A stretch of DNA of 63,616 bases from Sphaerospermopsis aphanizomenoides BCCUSP55 (GCF_001586785.1 NZ_LUFH02000021.1:1-63616), one strand, 5' to 3'; positions 30,210-39,689 are shown, counted from the stretch's first letter. Notes: generated from the sequence alone by a model not told the origin. A program made the numbers and translations.

Positions 30210-30629
30210 TTATTTTTCTCCCCTGGCTTGACGTGCAGCTTGAATGCGTTTGGCGATCGCTTCTATTTGGTCACTAGCGGCTTGATCTAAACTATCAGCA
30301 AAGGCAGCAATTACATCAGGATTTCCCACTGCTAAAAATCGCTGTAATTGATCATGGGCTTTAATCATCTCAGCTTGTTGCTTGGTTAGCAATGGCCGCC
30401 AATAGAAAGCTTTCCCCTGTTTGTCGCAAGCTAACCAACCTTTTTCGGTGAGACGACGTAAAACAGTGGTGACGGAAGTATAAGCTAATTCACGGTTGGG
30501 ATCAGCTAGAATGCGATCGTGTACATCCTTGACTGTGGCAGAACCCAGTTCCCAAACGATACTGAGAATTTCTGCTTCTAAAGGACCGACGGATAATTGT
30601 TTAGGACGGTAATCAGGTAAAGGAGCCAT
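30210..30629 (-). CDS. BlaI/MecI/CopY family transcriptional repressor
   Basis: The 139-residue protein starts with a winged helix of the BlaI type: LSVGPLEAEILSIVWELGSATVKDVHDRI and AYTSVTTVLRRLTEKGWL. A C-terminal helical region for dimerisation follows. Family members bind operators as dimers and are cleaved by an M56 protease. It forms a two-gene unit with the protease. A perfect GTA-N8-TAC palindrome lies 88 bp upstream of the start at 30718-30731, which could be an operator or NtcA site. The inducing signal is unknown. Confidence 0.9.
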   Translation of the reverse strand: MAPLPDYRPKQLSVGPLEAEILSIVWELGSATVKDVHDRILADPNRELAYTSVTTVLRRLTEKGWLACDKQGKAFYWRPLLTKQQAEMIKAHDQLQRFLAVGNPDVIAAFADSLDQAASDQIEAIAKRIQAARQARGEK

Positions 30630-30959
30630 ATTGATATTTTTGGCGGGGGTGTTCTTTATCTTTTTAGATTACAAGATGGGATAATATTTTGAGTTTTTTT
30701 TATCAAATTTAAAGGTTGTAAATTTAATTACCGCAGCAATAATTAAAAATTAGGGAATTATTTTTGTGATTTCTACGTTGATGAAAAAGAGTGACAATGC
30801 TGTTAGTAGGACAGTTTTGGGCTGAGGTGAGAAAATTCCGATAATCCACTGCGTTATTATATAGCAATGGATGACCAAACTTAAACACCCAAAGATTTTT
30901 AGCACTGTCACCTATTCCGTTACAACTGCTATATCTGAGTGCTTGAAGTCCGATTTACC
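30630..30959. promoter_or_regulatory. Upstream region of the BlaI-like operon
   Basis: This 330-bp region contains the likely promoter, with TATTAT at 30681-30686 on the minus strand, and the near-perfect palindrome GTAAATTTAATTAC at 30718-30731, which also satisfies GTA-N8-TAC. The spacing from the palindrome to the -10-like word is about 31 bases, longer than in canonical NtcA-activated promoters. The remainder up to 30959 shows nothing else. Confidence 0.35.
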
Positions 30960-31454
30960 TTACACTATCTCAAATGCTAACTTATGACTTTTAATAAAAT
31001 CATGAGTGAAATGATCTACTACATTCGTATCACTTAATTCCAAATTATAAAAATCCACAAACTCATGCTCAAAATATGGTCCAGCGTGCCAAGTTCCGAC
31101 TTCTAATTTAATAAAACAATTTCCGGGAATGCGGAAAGCACAAAGTTGTTCTAAAACAGGTTCTTTGAGATCATTCTCAGGTGGACAAACTGCCATTAAC
31201 CAATCCTTTCCTGCCAAAGAACCTAAACACTGAGTACATTTTTCATGACGAGTAATTTTATTAAACTTTAGCCCTTTACTCTGCAATCGCATAATATAAA
31301 AGCGAGGAATACCATTTTGTAAATTTAACTTTGCATCTTCTGTATCAAAAGTCTTACCATCTTGACTAGGAAATATCACCTGTCCATAACGCTGAAAATT
31401 TTCTGGTGTTATCCATTCTGCTTGTAATTGTTGAACTGTATGGGATGCACTCAT
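30960..31454 (-). CDS. Ureidoglycolate lyase-like cupin protein
   Basis: The 164-residue protein matches the ureidoglycolate lyase/hydrolase (AllA) family: ITPENFQRYGQVI at the start, ITRHEKCTQCLGSLAGKDWLMAVCPP in the middle and IKLEVGTWHAGPYFEH with the ligand His near the end. The family splits ureidoglycolate to glyoxylate and urea at the end of purine/allantoin degradation. No other allantoin genes are adjacent, so the physiological role here is inferred from family alone. Confidence 0.82.
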   Translation of the reverse strand: MSASHTVQQLQAEWITPENFQRYGQVIFPSQDGKTFDTEDAKLNLQNGIPRFYIMRLQSKGLKFNKITRHEKCTQCLGSLAGKDWLMAVCPPENDLKEPVLEQLCAFRIPGNCFIKLEVGTWHAGPYFEHEFVDFYNLELSDTNVVDHFTHDFIKSHKLAFEIV

Positions 31455-31578
31455 AAAAAATCCTGTTTATATGGCTATAAAAATTATAGAAAAACTCAAA
31501 CTGTAATAATTCAGGATTGAGAATAAAGGTTAAAGGTTTTATCTTCCCCTTTTCCCCTTTACCTTTCTCCCTTAAATC

Positions 31579-32622
<1,044 letters not shown>

Positions 32623-32655
32623 TTATTCGTCATTGGTCATTAGTCATTAGTTATT

Positions 32656-32747
32656 AGGACTTACGCCACATCTGGCTGAAAACCTTATGATTACGTCGAG
32701 GTAATTCATGAATTACCTCTACTTTCGTTCTGTTTTGCGTAAGTCCT
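32656..32747. mobile_element. MITE with AGGACTTACGC terminal inverted repeats
   Basis: A 92-bp element bounded by perfect 11-bp inverted repeats AGGACTTACGC and GCGTAAGTCCT. Inside, at 32698-32719, is a perfect 22-bp palindrome whose left half is GAGGTAATTCA. The right part (GAAAACCTTAT, then TTCGTTCT and TTTTGCGTAAGTCCT) matches the copy at 63383-63502. It lies among CATTAGT heptamer repeats between obg and the TerB fusion gene. It has no coding capacity. Confidence 0.75.
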
Positions 32748-32911
32748 GGTTATTAGTCATTAGTCATTATTTTGCGCTAGTGACTTCCATTCGTTCACGA
32801 TTTTGCAAATCTCATCAACCAATTTTTATGACAATTGATATTCGTAATTCTTGAAACCGCCTACTCTTCATTATCTCACCTAACTACTGACTAATCACTA
32901 ATAACCAGTGA

Positions 32912-33571
32912 CTAAATATAAGGTGAAACATCCTCACCACATTCATCTGCAAGGTAGGAAAGGGCGCGAAACCTTAGACCTACTAATTGTTCATACAAAG
33001 GATTAATTTTACACATTGGCGGAATATGAACTATTTTCCGTCCAAATAGGGTGACATCCCGCTCAAAAGGACACTGGGAAGGAATCATTTTACACAAAAA
33101 TCTGGCAACTCTGGGATCGTGCATTTCTAACCCATCCAACCATTCCCGCATGGGATGAAGTATGTCTGGTGGGGTAGAGGTTAGGTCTTGTCTTTGTTCT
33201 GTATCTTCTAGGGTATGACGTAGTGCAGTTAAGGCTTTTGTATTTAGTTCTAAAACTTGGCAAAACTGTTGTAAAATTTCTTCTTCGCTCTTAGAATATA
33301 TTCCATCTGCGATCGCTACCATTACCGCTGTTCGCAAAAAATTTTCCGCTATGGGTGTACCTTTACCCAAAACAGCTGCTAATTCCTCTGGTGTAATGAT
33401 CTCTAAAGAATTCCAGTCAATACAAGGTGCTAACTCATCTTTGGTGATATTGGTAATGATATCCTGTTCTTGAGCATCAAAATTGCCATCAGACCAAGCA
33501 ATCGTAAGTAGTCCTCGTAACCAAGCAGAAATTTGTTCACTACTGTAAGGGGTGGGAACAGCACTTGTCAT
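32912..33571 (-). CDS. TerB-like / Mo-dependent nitrogenase C-terminal domain fusion
   Basis: Residues 1 to about 120 resemble a TerB-like helical domain (LRGLLTIAWSDGNFDAQEQDII and VMVAIADGIYSKSEEEIL, the paired DGxxxxxE repeats). Residues about 135-219 match the Mo-nitro_C domain: CKMIPSQCPFERDVTLFGRKIVHIPPMCKINPLYEQLVGLRFRA. The latter is named after its sequence similarity to nitrogenase-associated proteins, and occurs in most cyanobacteria including some that do not fix nitrogen, so a direct nitrogenase role is not assured. TerB domains bind metal ions. The gene stands alone. Confidence 0.8.
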   Translation of the reverse strand: MTSAVPTPYSSEQISAWLRGLLTIAWSDGNFDAQEQDIITNITKDELAPCIDWNSLEIITPEELAAVLGKGTPIAENFLRTAVMVAIADGIYSKSEEEILQQFCQVLELNTKALTALRHTLEDTEQRQDLTSTPPDILHPMREWLDGLEMHDPRVARFLCKMIPSQCPFERDVTLFGRKIVHIPPMCKINPLYEQLVGLRFRALSYLADECGEDVSPYI

Positions 33572-33681
33572 AAAAACTCACACCTCAAATTTTTCTAAAT
33601 CAATATTAAGCTACCTGAATCGTCAGTTTTGTGTTAGAATCCCTGTGGCAATAATTATTGAGAATTTTTCCTATTTACTAT

Positions 33682-34779
33682 ATGTTTTTTTTCGGAATTG
33701 AACATGAAGTTGCATTCCTTAACCATGAAGGAAAGTTTGCTGATTTCTCCTGCACAAAATTTGCCGATTTTCAGCAAATAGTTGATAAATTACCGTTCTA
33801 TCCTCATGATTACCCACAATTAAGAGTTGGTGATGCTGGCATTAAAAAGAAGCGGTGGTATATTGAGGGATTTGAAAGATTTGCCGATTCAGAAGAGGTA
33901 ATTGACTGTTTAGCTAAAGGCATCGAAATCAGAACCACTATCAACTCGACTATCCAAGGAGCAATTGATGAATTAACAACAAGTTTTTCTTTACTGAGTG
34001 AGGTAGCCCGTAGTTTTGGTTTCTCGCCTATTTTAGTTAGCTTTAATCCCTATACTAGCATTTTTGAACCACAACCGCCATTAAATGATTTTGAAATAAA
34101 GCAATTACAAGCTTATCCTGATGAACAAACTGCTTATATTTACATGGTTTCTTATGGGCCAGATTTAAATATTTCCTTAGCAGATTTACCAATTGCAAGT
34201 GTAATTGATATTGGTCAAAAATTGACTTATTACAGCCCTTATATAGTTCCTTTTAGTTATAGTTCTCCTTTTTATAATGGCAGTTTATGGGAAGGTTTAT
34301 CAGTAAGGACATTTATCAGAACTGGAAAAAGATCAGCCACATTAGTGTTTGTAGAAAAGCAAGAACAATTAATTAAAAGTGTACCTTCTTTAACTAAAAT
34401 TGCCCGCATTCCAGCAGAAGTAGGCCGCATCGAATTCAAAGCCTGTGATAGCTGTGATGATTTTTCTATTTATGCAGGTTTACTGGCATTATTAAAAGGT
34501 TTAGCATTAGATCAAACTTTAGAGGGTAGAGCTATTATACCTGATGCTAATTTACACCAAATTTCCGCCAAATTAGGCTTTGAACATGAAGAAATTTTCC
34601 AGAATGCAACCAAAATTTTACAAGTTGCTGAAGATGCTTTAAAAAATGACCCGGATATTAAATTTTTAACACCCCTAAAAGCTATTTTGGCACACAAAAT
34701 AACCAGATCACATCAACTAATTGAAACCTTTCAAAATCTAGGTTCAATTGAAGAAACACTCAAAAAAACCTACGGTTGA
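33682..34779 (+). CDS. Glutamate-cysteine ligase-like (GCS2 superfamily) protein
   Basis: The product begins MFFFGIEHEVAFL; GIEHE is the hallmark of the carboxylate-amine ligase fold used by GCS2-type enzymes. Later words (GIEIRTTINST, VGRIEFKACDSCDDFSIYAGLLALLKGLAL) fit the same fold, where acidic residues bind metal and ATP. I start at ATG 33682; a TTG eight codons upstream is less likely. The sequence does not match the standard cyanobacterial GshA closely, so the substrate is uncertain. It is divergent from the TerB fusion gene and stands alone. Confidence 0.7.
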   Translation: MFFFGIEHEVAFLNHEGKFADFSCTKFADFQQIVDKLPFYPHDYPQLRVGDAGIKKKRWYIEGFERFADSEEVIDCLAKGIEIRTTINSTIQGAIDELTTSFSLLSEVARSFGFSPILVSFNPYTSIFEPQPPLNDFEIKQLQAYPDEQTAYIYMVSYGPDLNISLADLPIASVIDIGQKLTYYSPYIVPFSYSSPFYNGSLWEGLSVRTFIRTGKRSATLVFVEKQEQLIKSVPSLTKIARIPAEVGRIEFKACDSCDDFSIYAGLLALLKGLALDQTLEGRAIIPDANLHQISAKLGFEHEEIFQNATKILQVAEDALKNDPDIKFLTPLKAILAHKITRSHQLIETFQNLGSIEETLKKTYG

Positions 34780-34950
34780 GATAATTGGTAATTGGGTAAA
34801 AACAACTAAGTAGGTAGGCGTTGAAATTTATCGTTGTGGCAAGGCAAAAGGCAAGAGGTAAAAGGCAAGAGGGAAGAAACTTTCAGGGACTTGACTTTTT
34901 GTAACATACCTCGGTTTTTTCAAGTCGACTTACTTATCAAGTATCAATTA

Positions 34951-36780
34951 TCAATTATCACCTGTCACCTTCTTACTGGGTGGAATCTTTTCCAATGGTA
35001 TCAGCACTTCCATTACAGCTTTAACAATTGGTGCAGCAACAGTTCCACCATAAGCATTTGCACCTTTTGGTTCATCTACTATTGCCAAAACTACATATCG
35101 GGGAGCTTCTGCTGGCACAATACCTACAAAACTTGTAATTCTGGCTCCCGGAATATATCCACCATTAGGACTAGCTTTTTGGGCTGTACCTGTTTTACCA
35201 GCAATACTGTATCCGTTGATTTTTGATGCTTTGCCTGAACCTTGAGAAACAACAGTCTCCATCATGTCCACTACCTTTTGGGTAGTAGTGGGTGAAAAAA
35301 TTTGGCGTGGTGCTGGTAAATTAGGTAAATAGTGAATTTTACCTTGGCTATCAATTAGCCCTTGGACTACGTGGGGTGTTACTAGTTTACCACCATTAGC
35401 TAAAGCACCGTGCATTTGCACCAATTGTAATGGAGTTAAAGAAAAACCTTGACCAAAGGAAGTAGTTGCTGGTTCTATAGTAGAGGACAGAAATTCTTCT
35501 TGACTTTTGAGGCGACCACCCACTGTAAAAGGCAAATCTATATCCATTTTTTGCCCCAGTCCTAGTTTTTCTAACCAGTTGTAGTAGAGTGTGGGCTTCA
35601 TGCGTTGGATAATTTGTACCATACCAACGTTACTGGAAGTTTGTAAAATTTGAGCAATAGTAATTCGTCTATAACTATTTATTTCAGCGTTTTTAATAGT
35701 GCGGTCAGCAACTTTAATTGTACCGGGGTCGTTAAACATATCATCTGGTTTAATAACACCATTTTCCAGTGCGATCGCCACATTCAAAGGCTTGAAAGTT
35801 GAACCAGGTTCATAAAGATCAGCTACAGTCCAGTTTTTAAACAGTCCAATATCAGCCTTGGAGTATTCATTGGCATTATAAGTAGGCACAGAAACCAAAG
35901 CCAATAAAGAACCATCCATAGCATCCATAACAATTACTGCCCCACGCTTGGCTTGGAACTTATCAACTTGTTCTTTCAGCGCCATTCTGGCGGCTCGTTG
36001 TAAGCGACTATCAAGAGTTAATTGCAGTTTTAAATCATCAAAATGCAGAAATCCCTCTGGCGCATGATTTGGCATTAAAGCCCCGTTACCTGCCCGACTC
36101 AAGCGCACCGTTTGTCCAGAGCGTTCTAGCAGCTTCTCTTGACTATATTCCACCCCTGCCTGACCGCGACGGTCAAGATTAACATAGCCCACCACATTAG
36201 CAACTAAATCATCTTGTGGGTAAAAACGGGAATATTTTTGAATAAATTCCAAGCCATTCAAGCGAAAAGAAATCAAGCGATCAGCAACATTCTCCGCCAC
36301 ACCATCAGCAAGAAGAATGCCACTTCTTTTACTTTGAAATATTTTGACTAACTTATCAGCATCTTTATTGAGTACGGGTGCAATTTGCTGTGCCATCTCT
36401 TCATTAGATTTATCAAACAGCTTGGGATGGACATACAAAGTATAAACTGGACGATCAATAGCCAAGACATTGTTATTCCGATCCACCACTGGCCGACGGG
36501 GCATAAAAGGGCGTAAATTAACCATTTGCTGGTTTCTAGCTCTTTGTGTCAGCTTCGCTCCATCAACAATTTGTAAGCGATACAAATTAAAAGCTAACCC
36601 CAACCCAGCAGCCATTAAGACACCCCAAACTATCAACAGTCGAGACTTAAGGTTTGGTGTCGAAACTGTGGTTTTAGCAGTACCATTGTTAGATACAGCG
36701 GGTCTGGAAAATTTTCTCTGTCTTGTGAATTCTAAATTTCGCAAATTTCTAAATTTTGTTCTGCTTGGTGACTTCTGCAT
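34951..36780 (-). CDS. ftsI: Peptidoglycan transpeptidase FtsI (PBP3, division)
   Basis: FtsI cross-links septal peptidoglycan. The 609-residue product has a short basic cytoplasmic part, one membrane segment (LLIVWGVLMAAGLGLAFNLY), the dimerisation domain, and the transpeptidase with SxxK in PGSTFKPL, SxN in TSSNVGM and KTG in AGKTGTAQK. I start at ATG 36780 (MQKSPSRTKF); an upstream in-frame ATG would translate GTGTAGG-like repeats. The C-terminal KVTGDN is encoded by a CACCTGTCACC heptamer repeat. The FtsL-like gene lies 171 bp upstream. Confidence 0.93.
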   Translation of the reverse strand: MQKSPSRTKFRNLRNLEFTRQRKFSRPAVSNNGTAKTTVSTPNLKSRLLIVWGVLMAAGLGLAFNLYRLQIVDGAKLTQRARNQQMVNLRPFMPRRPVVDRNNNVLAIDRPVYTLYVHPKLFDKSNEEMAQQIAPVLNKDADKLVKIFQSKRSGILLADGVAENVADRLISFRLNGLEFIQKYSRFYPQDDLVANVVGYVNLDRRGQAGVEYSQEKLLERSGQTVRLSRAGNGALMPNHAPEGFLHFDDLKLQLTLDSRLQRAARMALKEQVDKFQAKRGAVIVMDAMDGSLLALVSVPTYNANEYSKADIGLFKNWTVADLYEPGSTFKPLNVAIALENGVIKPDDMFNDPGTIKVADRTIKNAEINSYRRITIAQILQTSSNVGMVQIIQRMKPTLYYNWLEKLGLGQKMDIDLPFTVGGRLKSQEEFLSSTIEPATTSFGQGFSLTPLQLVQMHGALANGGKLVTPHVVQGLIDSQGKIHYLPNLPAPRQIFSPTTTQKVVDMMETVVSQGSGKASKINGYSIAGKTGTAQKASPNGGYIPGARITSFVGIVPAEAPRYVVLAIVDEPKGANAYGGTVAAPIVKAVMEVLIPLEKIPPSKKVTGDN

Positions 36781-36951
36781 TGGGGTGTAGATTGTGGTGT
36801 GTAGTAGTTTGTAGAGTGTAGGTTTTGGGGAGAAGAGGAAAAGGAGCTTTCTAGCAAGAAGCAAGGGTGAAAATTTTCTCCTCTGGCCCCTATCCCCGTA
36901 CCCTTATTTCTTCTGTCACCTATCACCTCTTTCTCCTGAACTCCTGTCTTG

Positions 36952-37620
36952 TTAATATCCCAGAGGTGAAAGAGTTTGGGGTTGTGCTTCTGAATTGGGA
37001 ATTTTATGGGAGGATGCCGAATTAGGACGGTCAGAGTTTGGTGGTAAGAAAATTGTATTCCCAGGACTTGGTGATACTAGTCCTGCTGATGGTTGTTCTG
37101 CCTCATCAGCCATTTTGCTAGTCAGGGTGGCATTGGTGGTGGTCAACTGACGTTCATTACGTTGTAAACTTTGCAGTGTCCGATAAGCTTGACTCCAAAG
37201 CTCTTGGGAATATACCGTCCAACCATAAACCATAAGTGTTGCCGCCACAACCAAAAACGCCGCTGCGGAAGAATAACGATAGATAGTATATAGGCGTAGT
37301 AACCACACAGGTGCAGCCCCGGCAGCAGACATCATAGGTAAGCGTTCATTTACCTGACCATCAATATTAGCGGCTGGTTGTTTGCCAGAACCTGGGACTA
37401 AAGTGGGTGCTACAGGCTCTTTTGTGGAAGTAAATAATAAATTTCTAGAAGAATTCCGTCTTCTTCTAGAGTGCAATCCTGTAGACTCATTTGCTAGTGT
37501 AGAAGAGGTTTGCGTACTTTTTCCCTGGGCGCGAGAGCGTTGCTGACCCAAAGGTAGGTCTGAATTACGCTTGAACCAAGAATTTTTTGTAGAAACCGCT
37601 GATTTGCGGGCAACAGCCAT
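36952..37620 (-). CDS. FtsL-like single-pass membrane protein before ftsI
   Basis: From ATG 37620 the product has 222 residues: a basic, Ser/Arg-rich cytoplasmic part, one hydrophobic segment (YSSAAAFLVVAATLMVYGWTV, about residues 117-137), a short helical stretch with coiled-coil character (ELWSQAYRTLQSLQRNERQLTTTNATL), and a Pro/Ser-rich tail. The layout and the position upstream of ftsI are those of FtsL, which recruits FtsI to the divisome. Sequence similarity to characterised FtsL is not evident, so the name rests on topology and context. Confidence 0.6.
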   Translation of the reverse strand: MAVARKSAVSTKNSWFKRNSDLPLGQQRSRAQGKSTQTSSTLANESTGLHSRRRRNSSRNLLFTSTKEPVAPTLVPGSGKQPAANIDGQVNERLPMMSAAGAAPVWLLRLYTIYRYSSAAAFLVVAATLMVYGWTVYSQELWSQAYRTLQSLQRNERQLTTTNATLTSKMADEAEQPSAGLVSPSPGNTIFLPPNSDRPNSASSHKIPNSEAQPQTLSPLGY

Positions 37621-38150
37621 AATTGTTGTGAATGGTAGATTAAAAAAAAAGACCTTGGGGAGAGGATAAGTTTGTGTCCCCACTCGGTGGGGATAAGCCG
37701 CAGAGGAAAAGGGGGAGTATTTTCCGTTCGTGGCCTTTCATCTTTTGCCAATTCTTGCAAAAGTGACTTTTACAAGAGGTTTATTAATTTTTGTTTTCAA
37801 TATGTAAGCTCCATACAATTAAAGATTATGGCAATGTGGAGTGGTTAGAGGCAACACCTAGCTCCTTTAATTAGATATGAGTAGATTTAGATAGATATTT
37901 TGATTCAGTTACTAGCCCCTCACTTTAGTTATGGGGTTACTCACTACTCGGTACTCGTTACTCGGTACTCCTGAATGGTTTGAGGTGAAAGGTTTTTCTT
38001 GCTCCCTTCCCCTTTTCCCACTAACCAGGCGGTATTGGGGTTTAGGGGTGTAAATTTGTAATTTGCAAGCATTTAACAAAAGTCAACAAATAAGCTATCG
38101 TATTCAACAGAAGCAATATTTCTATTGCCTTTATTGGTGAAAGAGGAGTT
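37621..38150. other. Gene-free region between the FtsL-like gene and the lipoprotein gene
   Basis: The 530 bp contain the hairpin CCCCAC/GTGGGG at about 37678-37692, upstream of the FtsL-like gene, and GGTACTCG-type repeats at 37937-37972. A promoter for the lipoprotein gene should lie after 38050. No gene is supported. Confidence 0.55.
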
Positions 38151-38447
38151 ATGAAAACAAAAGTCTTTGGTTTGGCTCTCGTGTTAAGTCTCGCTACTAT
38201 GCTCGGAGCTTGTGAGGGTGGCGGTGAACCTGCTGGAACTAGTGGTACCCCCGCTTCTACACCTGCTGCTGGTGAACCTGCTGATACTGGAACCAGTCCT
38301 GCTGCTACGACTGCACCTGAGTCTAGCCCTGCTGCTACAACTGCACCTGGAGCCAGCCCTGCTGCTACAACTGCACCTGGAGCCAGCCCTGCTGCTACTA
38401 CCGCACCTGAAGCCAGCCCAGCCGCTAGTCCTACTGCAACTCCATAG
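38151..38447 (+). CDS. Small lipoprotein with 10-residue Ala/Thr/Pro repeats
   Basis: The 98-residue product has a lipoprotein signal (MKTKVFGLALVLSLATMLGA, then Cys21 in the lipobox LGAC) and almost nothing else but low-complexity sequence. From residue 48 a unit of the type SPAATTAPGA is repeated four to five times; at DNA level this is a 30-bp tandem repeat (about 38296-38430). A strong RBS, GAGGAG, precedes the ATG. The mature protein would be an extended, membrane-tethered chain. No function can be assigned. Confidence 0.75.
   Translation: MKTKVFGLALVLSLATMLGACEGGGEPAGTSGTPASTPAAGEPADTGTSPAATTAPESSPAATTAPGASPAATTAPGASPAATTAPEASPAASPTATP
38296..38445. repeat. 30-bp coding minisatellite in the lipoprotein gene
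   Basis: Units starting AGCCCTGCTGCTACAACTGC are repeated, two of them identical (38355-38384 and following), with diverged copies on both sides. Copy-number change would alter the protein by multiples of ten residues without a frameshift. Confidence 0.8.
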
Positions 38448-38475
38448 GATAGCGTTGATCGAAAAATTGGGTTTA

Positions 38476-38670
38476 AAACCCCGTCCTTCTAGGACGGCTT
38501 TACCAAAAAAATAAGTTTGAGGTTCCCCGTCCTTCTAGGATGGCTTGCTGATAAAATAGTTGAAACAGTCAGGGCATTGTCTGTTGGGCGAGATAGTATA
38601 AGACGGTATAAAACTGCAACTGTTGTTTGAACCCAGAATCTCTGCACTTTTAGGGCAAAGAGTATGTCAA
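38476..38670 (+). mobile_element. tnpB-less IS200/IS605 derivative (left end joined to right end)
   Basis: The left hairpin CCGTCC/GGACGG (38481-38497) followed by GGCTTTACC matches the left end of the tnpB remnant at 9735-9747. Fifteen to thirty bases later a second hairpin (38527-38543) opens a unit matching 26565-26710 (minus strand): GGCATTGTCTGTTGGGCG, GACGGTAT, AACTGCAACTGTTGTTTGAA, and the terminus TTTTAGGGCAAAGAGTATGTCA. The arrangement is that of an element whose tnpB has been deleted, leaving both ends and the omega-RNA region. Bases after 38669 would be the guide of such an RNA. Confidence 0.6.
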
Positions 38671-38814
38671 CGATAGCTGGCAACAATAGAAACAAGTCGC
38701 TCTAAGGCATGGGGAGACTCTAAACGGACGTGGAGAAACTGTAAGACTACCTAGTAGCGAGTTTTTGTGAAACGTTAATGAGTCCTCGCTCCTTTAGGAC
38801 GAGGAAGTATGTCA
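38671..38814 (+). mobile_element. Second, different IS200/IS605 right-end unit
   Basis: A hairpin CCTCG/CGAGG with an inner TCCT/AGGA stem (38784-38804) is followed by AAGTATGTCA, the same terminal word as in the two other units. The preceding 110 bases (GGGGAGACTC, GACTACC, TTAATGAG) differ from them and look like the omega-RNA region of another tnpB subgroup. It sits directly behind the first unit, in the same orientation, without a gene. Confidence 0.5.
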
Positions 38815-38989
38815 CATAGTTTAGTCAGGCATCGACTTGAGGCAACAGTTACCTCGGCATTAGAGAGCTAAACTGTTGTTTAATTGAAGCAGCAACTGTA
38901 GGACACTAGAATAGATGGTTTATACCTCTTCTAAGTGTCCACATTCTGATTTAAACGAAAAAAATTTTTATTTCCGCAACAGTAGCTTT

Positions 38990-39658
38990 ATGTTACTCCT
39001 GCAATTTAGTACGTCTCATTATTGTCGTAAAGCTCGTCTGGCACTAGGCTATAAAAGAATTAAATACCAGGTAGAAAATTTGACTCCTGGATTACATATT
39101 TTGAGATTAAAGCCACTTACCGGGTTAACTACTCTGCCTGTTTTATTACCGCAAATTGAAGGACAAACACAAGTTATTGGTGACTCTACACAGATTTTAA
39201 GTTTTTTAGAATCCTATCAACCAGAACCTCCGCTATTTTTCACTAACCACGAACAACAAACTCAAGCCTTGATGCTGGAAGACTGGTTAGATGAAAGTAT
39301 TGGAACAGCAACAAGGTTTGTTTATTATCATTTTCGGGCTGCTGAAGGTAAACAAATTGACCCATCATTCTTGAGTCAGATGGTGATTAATGTAGTTAGA
39401 AAACAGTATGGTATTAATAATGCTACTGTAGAAATAGCTACTAAAAGATTAACTATAGCTCTAGAAGAATTATCTATCCGCTGGGGAAAAAGTAAATATC
39501 TAGTGGGTGATCATCTGAGTGTGGCTGATATTGCGGCTGCGGCTTTATTGAGTCCTTTAGCACTTATTCCTGAGTATCGTCAGGGATATCCCTGGCTATT
39601 TGAGCGCATTATGGAAATTCATCAGTTGTGTGGGGAGAAATTACCACCGGGGCTTTAG
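38990..39658 (+). CDS. Glutathione S-transferase family protein
   Basis: From ATG 38990 the 222-residue product has an N-terminal thioredoxin-like domain (LLLQFSTSHYCRKARLALGYKRIKY, then LPVLL and GDSTQILSFLE) and an all-helical C-terminal domain with KYLVGDHLSVADIAAAALLSPL, the GST N-capping region. A Ser/Tyr/Cys at SHYC could serve glutathione activation. An ATG 25 codons upstream gives an extension that does not fit the fold. The reaction is unknown. It lies just behind mobile-element remnants. Confidence 0.82.
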   Translation: MLLLQFSTSHYCRKARLALGYKRIKYQVENLTPGLHILRLKPLTGLTTLPVLLPQIEGQTQVIGDSTQILSFLESYQPEPPLFFTNHEQQTQALMLEDWLDESIGTATRFVYYHFRAAEGKQIDPSFLSQMVINVVRKQYGINNATVEIATKRLTIALEELSIRWGKSKYLVGDHLSVADIAAAALLSPLALIPEYRQGYPWLFERIMEIHQLCGEKLPPGL

Positions 39659-39689
39659 AAATTCAAAATTCAAAATTTAAAATTAAAGA

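Noticed and set aside
33554-33793. Plus-strand frames opposite real minus-strand genes, e.g. within obg, psbC, psbB, psbD and the hybrid kinase
   Set aside because: They are antisense shadows of well-conserved genes with no independent features.
37677-37692. CCCCAC/GTGGGG hairpin as a riboswitch
   Set aside because: It is a single short stem with no known riboswitch core; it is mentioned only as a hairpin.
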